This document shows, in pieces, positions 51,001 to 58,569 of a stretch of 64,000 bases of DNA. The notes under the pieces are model-generated. The model ran no database searches. It saw nothing but the letters and a program-made list of their open reading frames with translations, and was not told the DNA's origin. The translations under genes and the position numbers were made by a program. Origin of the DNA: Clostridium minihomine (GTDB lineage: Bacteria; Bacillota; Clostridia; Oscillospirales; Acutalibacteraceae); the NCBI RefSeq assembly GCF_900240385.1, contig NZ_OEQH01000001.1, positions 1 through 64,000 on the forward strand, in the 5' to 3' direction. How positions within the stretch are numbered: position 1 is the stretch's first letter; each line of letters begins with the position of its first letter.

Positions 51001-53541
51001 TCATAGCTCCATTTCTGCACCTTTTGGCGGTGCTGTTTTTTCTTTTTTCTGTGGTGGATTTGCTTTCTGCTCCCTGCGTGTGGCATCAAGCAGATCCATA
51101 AGGGAGATAGGGTTGCCGCTTTTTACATCTTTCTCAAGCTCGGCAACCGTAGGTTGATTATTCAGCACACCGTCAATCTGATTATAATTCTGCTCGGTGG
51201 ACAGTTCAGCGGTACGGAGGGGATTATCTTCGTTTCTAATGGCAAAGGCACGAGTACCGTTTCCCATGATGTGATAAGCTCCGTCATCAGACGAGTGGTG
51301 GAAACCATAGCCTGCCGCCGACATCTGCTCTCGTGTCATCGAGGTCAAGGAAAAGCTGCCCCGTGGCGTATCAATCCTTTCTCCTGTCAAAAGGTCATCC
51401 GGCGAGAGAGGTGCAGGCTCTAAAAACTGTGTCAGCTCGACAAAACCAAAGCTATCTACATAGTGAGAGGATACCGTACCACCCACCTTAAGAGCAACGA
51501 TGTCACTGACCGACAGGGAATGACCTTTGAAATCAGCAGGGTGGTTTAGGTTAAACTGCTCATAGAGATGTTCCAGAGCAGCCGCCTTATTCTCGTTAAA
51601 ATCCTTAAGTGGAGCGGTATAGACAAGCTCATAATGCTCATGCTCCACAGAAAGTCCTGATTTTTGCAAGCGTTCCAATCCCTCAAAACGGTAATCTCTT
51701 GTTTCATTGCCGTCTTTGAGCTGATAGATGGCATAAGTGTCATAAGAGCTTTCCATAAAAAGCTGTTTCCGTATTTCAGGCGAGAGTTTACCATCTCCTT
51801 TGATTTCCTCAAAGTCCTGCAAAGCGATCCAATCGGCACGTTCCATGCCGAAAATACCGTTGTGGTTGTCGATGTCCTCACGGTCAAATGCCATTGCCTC
51901 GGTGTTGTCCTCATAAAGAAGATATACCGTCAAATCCTGTTCAAAAAGCTCCACCGCCCGTACCTGTGAAAGCGGCAGCATTTCATCATCTAAATAGCCA
52001 TAAGCATTGCGGTCTGCAAGGCTTATATTAGGGTCAGGCAAGGGATAGGAGAGTTCCACGATTATCGGTTCTGTGTTCTCAGGAGTAATGATTGCGGCAA
52101 AGTGTTCCTCTAAATCGCCAAAGCCATTCCAGACATCGTCTAACACAACCTCGCCCTGTGTGGTGACTATCAAGCAGGCGGCTTCATCACCATAGTCCTC
52201 ATGTTCCAAAAGAAAATAATCCTTGCCCTCCATTTGTGTGCTGTCAATGGCATACCAAGTGCCGATGTGCCCCTCAACCTTGATATGGCTGCTATTAATG
52301 CCGATGGGGGTCGGATTAACACGCTCTTGAAAAGCGGCATCGGCTTTTTCCGTCAGCTCTTCATAATTAATTTGTTTTGCATTGGCTCGGTCTTTTAGGG
52401 CGACAATCCCGTTCACAGGGGCATCTTCCACAATGCTGTCCATTGCTTCGTAGATGGAAATGCCGGGGTCATCATATACGCCGCCATCAAGGAGATTGTA
52501 GTCCTTATCGTAAATGGAATAATCATAGCTGCCCTCCGTTTCCTGTATGGAAAAATACAGCTCGCCAACCTCATAAGCTAAATGTTCGGGAGTAAGGTCA
52601 ATGCTCTTTTCCTTGATTATTTGAGAGAAATTGCGGTCAATGTCCTCAATCAAGCCAGAAGCAGTTTTGTTGATGGTTTCAAGGGATGCTCTAAGCTCTG
52701 GCAGTTCCTTGTCTTTGCTCCATGTGGCGATGTAGCCAAAGCTGTTCGCGCTTGTCTGGATACCGTAATATTGGCAGACAGCAAAGGAAATACTTTCTGC
52801 CTCTACTTCCTCGGTACGGCGGTCTTTGGGCTTCGGTGGTTCGGTATTTTCACTTAGCTGTGCCACCTCTGCCTGCTGTTTGGTACGGTCATGAAGTTTG
52901 GAATGGGCAATCTCATGGATAAGGGCAGAAACCGTCTGTACTTCGCTCATTCCCTCACGGATGGCGATTTTCTGATTTTGACTGCTGAAATATCCGTCCG
53001 TATCTGCATCCATCTTTTCAAAAGAGATAGGAACAGGGGCAGAACGAGAAAGAGCCTCCATAAAAAGCTCATACTGTTTCACATCGCCCGTCAGATTGCT
53101 TGCAAGCTCCGGCAAAGGTTTCCCCTCGGTTTGTGCCACATCGAAAACAGATACTACACGATAAAGAGGTATTTTAACCTCTACTTCCTCTGTAATGACC
53201 TTGCCATCGGTATTTAGCATGGGAGCCTGTGTCACAGGGTCGAGCTTTTCCATTTCCTTTTTTACCTTATAGGGTGTGGGAGCAATAATCTTAATGCCCT
53301 TTTCGCCCTTTTTAACATTGCGGGAAAACTGGTCACGCCATTTGTTAAAGCCTGCCACATGGGTGGCATCTGGCTTTTGCATGGAGATGAGTAGGGTGTT
53401 GTTGAGAGAATATTTGTGAAAGCGTGACATAGTGAGGAGGTAATTCATGTACTTATCGCTTTGGAATAGCTCTTTGATACCGCTTTCTATACTGTCGGTT
53501 ATTTCCTTTAGGCGGTCTTTGTTTGTGGTGTTATCGGCCAT
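51001..53541 (-). CDS. ArdC-like antirestriction/metallopeptidase protein with YodL and DUF4316 regions
   Basis: The protein has 846 aa. Residues 1-110 are the ArdC ssDNA-binding domain (YLLTMSRFHKYSLNNTLLIS, GEKGIKIIAPTPYKV). A zinc metallopeptidase motif HEIAHSKLH lies near 212. The later two thirds carry YodL-like and DUF4316-like segments (EEHFAAIITPENTEPIIVEL, LSQVRAVELFEQDLTVYLLY), as in LtrC-type ICE proteins. It likely protects incoming single-stranded DNA from restriction. AAAGGAG precedes the start. Confidence 0.87.
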   Translation of the reverse strand: MADNTTNKDRLKEITDSIESGIKELFQSDKYMNYLLTMSRFHKYSLNNTLLISMQKPDATHVAGFNKWRDQFSRNVKKGEKGIKIIAPTPYKVKKEMEKLDPVTQAPMLNTDGKVITEEVEVKIPLYRVVSVFDVAQTEGKPLPELASNLTGDVKQYELFMEALSRSAPVPISFEKMDADTDGYFSSQNQKIAIREGMSEVQTVSALIHEIAHSKLHDRTKQQAEVAQLSENTEPPKPKDRRTEEVEAESISFAVCQYYGIQTSANSFGYIATWSKDKELPELRASLETINKTASGLIEDIDRNFSQIIKEKSIDLTPEHLAYEVGELYFSIQETEGSYDYSIYDKDYNLLDGGVYDDPGISIYEAMDSIVEDAPVNGIVALKDRANAKQINYEELTEKADAAFQERVNPTPIGINSSHIKVEGHIGTWYAIDSTQMEGKDYFLLEHEDYGDEAACLIVTTQGEVVLDDVWNGFGDLEEHFAAIITPENTEPIIVELSYPLPDPNISLADRNAYGYLDDEMLPLSQVRAVELFEQDLTVYLLYEDNTEAMAFDREDIDNHNGIFGMERADWIALQDFEEIKGDGKLSPEIRKQLFMESSYDTYAIYQLKDGNETRDYRFEGLERLQKSGLSVEHEHYELVYTAPLKDFNENKAAALEHLYEQFNLNHPADFKGHSLSVSDIVALKVGGTVSSHYVDSFGFVELTQFLEPAPLSPDDLLTGERIDTPRGSFSLTSMTREQMSAAGYGFHHSSDDGAYHIMGNGTRAFAIRNEDNPLRTAELSTEQNYNQIDGVLNNQPTVAELEKDVKSGNPISLMDLLDATRREQKANPPQKKEKTAPPKGAEMEL

Positions 53542-53572
53542 AGTTTAAGGCTCCTTTCTGTTTTTAGGCATG

Positions 53573-53602
53573 AAAAAAGAGCAACCATAAAATGATTGCT
53601 CT
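53573..53602 (-). terminator. Terminator of the DUF4365 cassette
   Basis: On the minus strand GAGCAA and TTGCTC, extended by A-U pairs, are followed by TTTTTT. It lies between the cassette and the ArdC-like gene, 32 bases before that gene's ATG. Confidence 0.8.
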
Positions 53603-53626
53603 AAGTACGGGTGTATCTATTTGTTT

Positions 53627-53644
53627 GACAAATTGGAATTTGTC
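53627..53644. repeat. 18-bp palindrome at left edge of the DUF4365 cassette
   Basis: GACAAATTGGAATTTGTC is a perfect palindrome around GG. It matches GATAAATTCAAATTTATC at 55224-55241 in 14 of 18 positions. The two copies bracket the DUF4365 genes. Confidence 0.6.
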
Positions 53645-53731
53645 TTAATCTGTTTTCTGCTGACATTCGCTGCATTCTCTATCATGCAAGGTAATAATAC
53701 TATCGCATTTTGAACAAGTTACCATGTGCAT
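53645..53731 (-). CDS. Possible 28-aa zinc-ribbon micropeptide
   Basis: The frame MHMVTCSKCDSIITLHDREC, then SECQQKTD, has a CxxC-x12-CxxC zinc-ribbon pattern. It starts eight bases after the preceding gene. No strong ribosome binding site is seen; the same frame is open further upstream, so it could also be the end of a frameshifted longer product. Confidence 0.35.
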   Translation of the reverse strand: MHMVTCSKCDSIITLHDRECSECQQKTD

Positions 53732-53738
53732 AGCTATT

Positions 53739-54137
53739 TCACATACAACCACCCATGGTAAGAATGACTTTTGCATGCTTATATCCCTTATTCTTACTAC
53801 TACATTCCATAACAATGAAATAGTCGCTATCATTCTCAGCCATTACAACAATACCTTGTGAATAAGCAGTTTTCCAAAGTGGTTTAACACCATAATAGCG
53901 AGCGACAACTTCATTTGTCGGATTTGGTGCATCTACATTGAAATCATTTTCAAATAACCACGCATGGTAATTCTTAAGTGCAGGAGGAGGTCCCATTATC
54001 TGAAATGACATCATCGTCGCTATTTGAAATTCCATTTCTTCTTCAATGTCAATCACATACTTTTCAGTAGGATCAAGTTTGTATTCATCAATTGAAGTTT
54101 TTTTTTCTAAATTCTCATTGAGTTTAATTTTTTTCAT
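53739..54137 (-). CDS. Hypothetical protein of the DUF4365 cassette
   Basis: The 132-aa soluble protein was not recognised. It has an acidic N-terminal half (DPTEKYVIDIEEEMEFQIAT) and a compact C-terminal half with YYGVKPLWKTAYSQGIVVMA and DYFIVMECSSKNKGYKHAKV. AGGGAGAGAG lies before the ATG. It is 20 bases downstream of the DUF4365 gene in the same operon, so it is probably its partner. Confidence 0.7.
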   Translation of the reverse strand: MKKIKLNENLEKKTSIDEYKLDPTEKYVIDIEEEMEFQIATMMSFQIMGPPPALKNYHAWLFENDFNVDAPNPTNEVVARYYGVKPLWKTAYSQGIVVMAENDSDYFIVMECSSKNKGYKHAKVILTMGGCM

Positions 54138-54157
54138 ATCTCTCTCTCCCTAATATT

Positions 54158-55120
54158 TCATTCTCCTTTTGGTCTTGTATCAGCATAAGGTCGATTTTGT
54201 GAAACAAATTTATCTACATTCAAAAATGACCTGCCCAACTCATTTAAGCTAAGTACCATCATATATTCAGCAACTTCTCCTGAATGGTCAATACTACGCA
54301 TTGGGTTTAATTTTCTACGATATTCTTCAAATGTATCTCCCACAAGTAACCATTCATCATCCTCTTTATCATAATAACAGTGGTATTCATGCCAAAAAGA
54401 TTCGTCATTTTCCTCAAAAAAATCTTCGTCAGCTGAAAAATCTGCCCAAGGGAATAGTCGTGGAAAAACCTCAGTATACGGTGTAAACGGAAACCAATAC
54501 GGATATGAATACTTTTCGATACTTTTTCCGTCATCCACAATTAACTCCGTGTCTCCTCTGCCGCTACTCTTGTTTACCCATTCCGTTGAATGCAGTTTAA
54601 TTTCGCCACCATCTTGAATGATTTGCATGAATTTCTTTTGAGACAGCAAAAAGTTGTAATTTGTAATATGTTCTGGCAAATTTGTAAAAGAAAAAAGTTT
54701 TTCATTTGACAAAGCATTCAAGAAAATTTGAGTTAAAGGAACTTTAACAAAAAAGCCCTTTCCTTTCCCATCATTAGTTCTTTCAATAGTTTCCGTCGTT
54801 AACTTTTGCCAAATACATATTTCATCATCAGGATTATATAAAACCAAAATACAAGGTAAAGAATTCATGGTCCAATAATTGTACTGTCTTTCATTAATTT
54901 TTCTAAAAATTATATAATCATCTTTTTTCTCTTTAAACCAACTTGCACCAGATTTTATTTGCAATGCAAGAAGCTGCTTTGGTTTGCCCGACGATTCGAT
55001 TAACTCCATATGAGCATCAATACCGATATCATCAACTGGTTGCTCTCGAAACATCCAATTATTACGTTCAGCAATTTCTCCACAATGATGCACGCCTATT
55101 CGTTCAGTTGAACTTGCCAT
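54158..55120 (-). CDS. DUF4365 domain protein (PD-(D/E)XK nuclease fold)
   Basis: 320 aa. The N-terminal 140 residues match DUF4365: RIGVHHCGEIAERNNWMFRE, then DDIGIDAHMEL with Asp35, then LALQIKSG with Gln54 and Lys56. These residues form the D...QxK active site of a restriction-fold nuclease. The C-terminal half has no clear family. The start at 55120 (MASSTER) follows AAAGGAG. DUF4365 is common in bacterial defence islands as known for the family. With the unknown partner behind it, this is a likely anti-phage cassette carried by the ICE. Confidence 0.72.
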   Translation of the reverse strand: MASSTERIGVHHCGEIAERNNWMFREQPVDDIGIDAHMELIESSGKPKQLLALQIKSGASWFKEKKDDYIIFRKINERQYNYWTMNSLPCILVLYNPDDEICIWQKLTTETIERTNDGKGKGFFVKVPLTQIFLNALSNEKLFSFTNLPEHITNYNFLLSQKKFMQIIQDGGEIKLHSTEWVNKSSGRGDTELIVDDGKSIEKYSYPYWFPFTPYTEVFPRLFPWADFSADEDFFEENDESFWHEYHCYYDKEDDEWLLVGDTFEEYRRKLNPMRSIDHSGEVAEYMMVLSLNELGRSFLNVDKFVSQNRPYADTRPKGE

Positions 55121-55223
55121 AAACAATCTCCTTTCTTAATAATAGCTATAAAATAAATCATCGTTAAAATCAACATATCGCCTATAATTCAATTAGCATG
55201 AATCACAGTCAATATCACAAGTC

Positions 55224-55241
55224 GATAAATTCAAATTTATC
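55224..55241. repeat. 18-bp palindrome at right edge of the DUF4365 cassette
   Basis: GATAAATTCAAATTTATC, perfect around CA; related to the palindrome at 53627. It sits upstream of the cassette's first gene, so it may be an operator, or part of a recombination end. Confidence 0.6.
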
Positions 55242-55319
55242 TGCTGCCGTTATTAATATTGTTATAGCATAAAAGCATGAGCATTTCTACTCAAATAGAA
55301 TTTATTGTTTTTTGCCCAT

Positions 55320-57431
55320 TTACTTTTTGCCCCACTTTTTTTGGAGAAAATCCATCTTGAAGTTCACATACTTACCGCCCGTATCATCAAGCAGGACGAT
55401 AGCATCATAGGTTTTGCCTGTCTTTTCAGAAAAACAGCCAGTGAGTTTTACTTTGCCGCTTTTCAACAACTCGGTGGCCACCGCCCTTGTCAGTGCCTTT
55501 TTCTTTGCGGTGAAAAACTTGTTTTCTTTCCAGAGAGCAAAGCCGCAATCCCTGTTTTCACAGGCAAAGCCTTTTTTGTTCTCCACCACATTCCCGCCAC
55601 AGCGAGGGCAGATGCCGATAGCCTCACGGTGAGAGGGAAAGAGGACATTGCCGCCCTTAACCACTTCATAGGTTTTTACAAGGGTATCGGTCATATCGGT
55701 AATGCCCTGCATAAACGCATCAGCGGAAAGCTCACCACGCTCAATGTGTTTAAGTTTTTCCTCCCACTCGGCAGTGAGCTGTGGTGATTGGATTGCCTCC
55801 GGCAAAATGGTAATGAGGGAAACGCCCTTGTGAGTGGGCAATAAATGTTGGGTCTTTTTATCACCCTTACGCTCGGCAAGCTCAGTTTTGATGAGCTTTT
55901 CCAAAATGCCTGCACGGGTGGCAGGAGTGCCGATGCCTTTTCGCTCCACATCTTCGGGCATATCCTCAATGCCTGCTGTTTCCATAGCAGAAAGCAAGGT
56001 GTCCTCGGTAAAGTGCTTGGGCGGTGTGGTCTTGCCCTCTTTGATGGCAACTTTTGCAGAAGAAAACACTTTGCCCTGGTTGATACTCGGCAGGGCGGCG
56101 GTTTTCACGCTATCTCCAGTTTCTCTCTCTGGCTTTTCCTTCAACGTGGAACGGAACAGCCATTCAGCCGCCTTAAATCCCTCATCAAGCACCATTCTGC
56201 CCTTTGCAGAAAAAGAATTGTTGCCACAGTCGGCGGTGATGACTGTTTCCCCATACACACAGCTTTTGCCCACAGCACAAATCAGCCGTAAGGCGATAAG
56301 AGAAAGAATGTCACGCTCTCCGGCAGGCAGTTCAGCAAGCTTGGATCTACTTACCGTCATTGTGGGGATAATGGCATGGTGGTCGGATACCTTGCTGTTA
56401 TTGGTCACTTGCTCCATGTTGATGGACAGCTCCAGAGTGTTCCCAAATGAAAAAATCTTTGCGGCGGTTTTTACTACGGCAGGGGTACTCTCCACCATAT
56501 CGGTGGTTAGAAATCGGCTGTCGGTACGGGGATAGGTCACGAGCTTTTTCTCATAAAGGCTTTGGGTGTAATCAAGGGTCTGTTGAGCGGTAAAGCCAAA
56601 CATTCGGTTTGCCTCTCGTTGCAGAGTGGTAAGGTCATAGAGCTTGGGCGGCTTTTCGGTTTTCTCTTTGCTTTCCACGCTTTCGATAGTAACGCTCTGA
56701 CCGTCACAGGCTTTGCAAAGTGCCTCAGCCGCCGCCTTGTCACTTAGCCTTTCGCCGGACAGCACGAAACCGTTGCAATCAAGCTGTACTGTGTAAAACG
56801 GTTTTGGCACAAAGGAGGAAATTGCACTTTCACGTTCAACGAGCATGGCAAGGGTGGGAGAAACCACTCTGCCTACGTTTAGGGTCTGATGGTACAAGAC
56901 GGAAAATAGACGAGTGGCATTGATTCCCACAATCCAGTCAGCTTGGGAACGGCATAGAGCAGACTGATAAAGCAGTTCATACTCTGCGCCATCTTTGAGG
57001 TTTTCAAACCCTTCTTCAATGGCACTTTCCTCCATTGAAGAAATCCAAAGCCTTTTAATTGGTTTTTTGCAGTTGCAGTGGTTGTAGACAAGGCGAAAAA
57101 TGAGTTCTCCTTCACGTCCTGCATCTGTGGCGGCGGTTACGGTGTCCACATCAAAACGGCTCATCAGTTCACGGAGAATTTTGAGCTGTTTATCCTTGCC
57201 GTTTGCCACAGCATACTGCCATGTGGCAGGCAGGATAGGTAAATCATGGTATGTCCACTTGGCATACTTTTCGTTGTAGGCATCGGCAGGCGCAAGCTCC
57301 ACCAGATGCCCTACGCACCACGAAACAAGGTAACCGCTGCCCTCCATATATCCGTCTTTTCTATTGGTTGCACCGATAACAGAGGCAATGGACTGTGCCA
57401 CACTCGGTTTTTCTGCGATCACTAAATTCAT
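55320..57431 (-). CDS. topB: DNA topoisomerase III (type IA)
   Basis: 703 aa. The Toprim domain starts MNLVIAEKPSVAQSIASVIG and includes TDAGREGELIFR. The active-site Tyr lies in YPRTDSRFL near 298. A C-terminal zinc region has CPRCGG and CENRDCGFALW. ICE-encoded topoisomerase III probably relaxes or decatenates the transferred DNA. The ATG overlaps the stop of the 56-aa upstream frame (ATGA). Confidence 0.95.
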   Translation of the reverse strand: MNLVIAEKPSVAQSIASVIGATNRKDGYMEGSGYLVSWCVGHLVELAPADAYNEKYAKWTYHDLPILPATWQYAVANGKDKQLKILRELMSRFDVDTVTAATDAGREGELIFRLVYNHCNCKKPIKRLWISSMEESAIEEGFENLKDGAEYELLYQSALCRSQADWIVGINATRLFSVLYHQTLNVGRVVSPTLAMLVERESAISSFVPKPFYTVQLDCNGFVLSGERLSDKAAAEALCKACDGQSVTIESVESKEKTEKPPKLYDLTTLQREANRMFGFTAQQTLDYTQSLYEKKLVTYPRTDSRFLTTDMVESTPAVVKTAAKIFSFGNTLELSINMEQVTNNSKVSDHHAIIPTMTVSRSKLAELPAGERDILSLIALRLICAVGKSCVYGETVITADCGNNSFSAKGRMVLDEGFKAAEWLFRSTLKEKPERETGDSVKTAALPSINQGKVFSSAKVAIKEGKTTPPKHFTEDTLLSAMETAGIEDMPEDVERKGIGTPATRAGILEKLIKTELAERKGDKKTQHLLPTHKGVSLITILPEAIQSPQLTAEWEEKLKHIERGELSADAFMQGITDMTDTLVKTYEVVKGGNVLFPSHREAIGICPRCGGNVVENKKGFACENRDCGFALWKENKFFTAKKKALTRAVATELLKSGKVKLTGCFSEKTGKTYDAIVLLDDTGGKYVNFKMDFLQKKWGKK

Positions 57432-57598
57432 TTTTTGTCGCTCCTTTCCTTGGGGGTAATGATAAGCTCACGGTAATGTTCGTTTTTATCGTGAGCCTTT
57501 TCCTGTTTTTCTTTATGGGGAGAGGGCGGGTTCCCCCGCCCTCTCCGTGGTTTCTGCATCATCATTTTTTCAAAGGGACTGTCTGTAAAATAGGTCAC
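57428..57598 (-). CDS. Small ICE protein, 56 aa
   Basis: The frame begins GTG at 57598 (VTYFTDSPFEKMMMQKPRRG) and ends inside the topB start codon. The opening resembles a conserved small protein found next to topB in clostridial elements, as I recall it. It overlaps the DUF4366 stop (GTGA) and the topB start (ATGA), so it is placed as a coupled gene. It contains a G/C-rich hairpin GGGCGGG/CCCGCCC. Confidence 0.65.
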   Translation of the reverse strand: MTYFTDSPFEKMMMQKPRRGRGNPPSPHKEKQEKAHDKNEHYRELIITPKERSDKK

Positions 57599-58320
57599 TT
57601 GGTATCCTCCTCCTGTTCGGTGTCCTCCGTATCATCTTCGGTTTCGTATTCTTCCTCAGTATCCTCGTCCTCATCGTCATCAAATTCGTACTCGTCGAGT
57701 TGAGAATTGCCCTTTGTTTTCGGCTTGTTTTTCAAAACCTTAAAGTAGTAGAACGCACCGACGCCTAAAACACCTACAATTAAAAGCAGGGCAAGCATAC
57801 CCATAGAGTTATTTTTCTTTTCGGGTTTTTCTGGCTCGGTTTCCTCGGCGGTCTTACCAGAGCATTTTGTCAGAACGTTTTTGCATACAGGGCAGGAGGT
57901 GTTGACTGCTCCGGCAGTACATTTATCGGTACAGGAGCAAATCTCCTGCACAGGGGCGGCAGTGGCATCGTCCTCAATAAGTGCCATGAGGTCAGCCTCA
58001 TCTACAAGGTTTAAGAAATAGACATTTTCCTTGTCATCATCACGGTCAATGACCAGATAAAAGTAATTGCCGTTTTTGGACTGCATGGTGACAAACTGCT
58101 TGGACTTTGCCTGTTCACCGTCAATATCGTCCACAAGAGTGAGGTTGCCATCAGGGGTAAGAGGTGCAGGGTCTGGTGTGGGTTTAGGTGTTTCGGTTAC
58201 TTCGGGGGCAGGCTCGGTAGTGTCCTCGCCGCCGCCTGCAAAGGCAGTGGTGGAAAAGGCAGTACAGCAGAGCGTAACCGCAAGTAAGGTAGCGAAAATA
58301 CGCATTTTAGTTTTCTTCAT
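57595..58320 (-). CDS. DUF4366 surface protein of the conjugation apparatus (CD1107-like)
   Basis: 241 aa. A signal peptide (MKKTKMRIFATLLAVTLCCT) is followed by a Pro/Thr/Glu-rich spacer and a domain with FVTMQSKNGNYFYLVIDRDD. A Cys cluster comes next (CSCTDKCTAGAVNTSCPVCK), then a membrane helix and a very acidic cytoplasmic tail. This is the DUF4366 family of CTn elements. AGGAGG lies nine bases before the ATG at 58320, which overlaps the end of the DUF4315 gene. Confidence 0.88.
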   Translation of the reverse strand: MKKTKMRIFATLLAVTLCCTAFSTTAFAGGGEDTTEPAPEVTETPKPTPDPAPLTPDGNLTLVDDIDGEQAKSKQFVTMQSKNGNYFYLVIDRDDDKENVYFLNLVDEADLMALIEDDATAAPVQEICSCTDKCTAGAVNTSCPVCKNVLTKCSGKTAEETEPEKPEKKNNSMGMLALLLIVGVLGVGAFYYFKVLKNKPKTKGNSQLDEYEFDDDEDEDTEEEYETEDDTEDTEQEEDTK

Positions 58321-58558
58321 CGTGTTGTTCCTCCTGTTTTGGCATAATAATAGGCACTTCGCTTTTTTCACGAAATGCTCTTAAGAATGTAGAAAGTTCC
58401 TCGGTATTCATTTTGGTACTGCGGATAAGCTCCACCATTTCGGTATTCTCCAGTTCCGTCCTCTGGCGTTCCAGTTCACGGAGCTTTCCTTGCTGTTCAG
58501 ATAGCTTTTCTTTGGTTTTTTCTATCTCTGCAAGGATTTTACTTAATTTTTTATTCAT
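58307..58558 (-). CDS. DUF4315 family protein
   Basis: The 83-aa protein is mainly a coiled coil (KLSKILAEIEKTKEKLSEQQ, then RELERQRTELENTEMVELIR), typical of DUF4315 proteins encoded between DUF4366 and the CHAP hydrolase in these elements. AAGGAGG precedes the start. Confidence 0.88.
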   Translation of the reverse strand: MNKKLSKILAEIEKTKEKLSEQQGKLRELERQRTELENTEMVELIRSTKMNTEELSTFLRAFREKSEVPIIMPKQEEQHDEEN

Positions 58559-58569
58559 TTCAGACCTCC

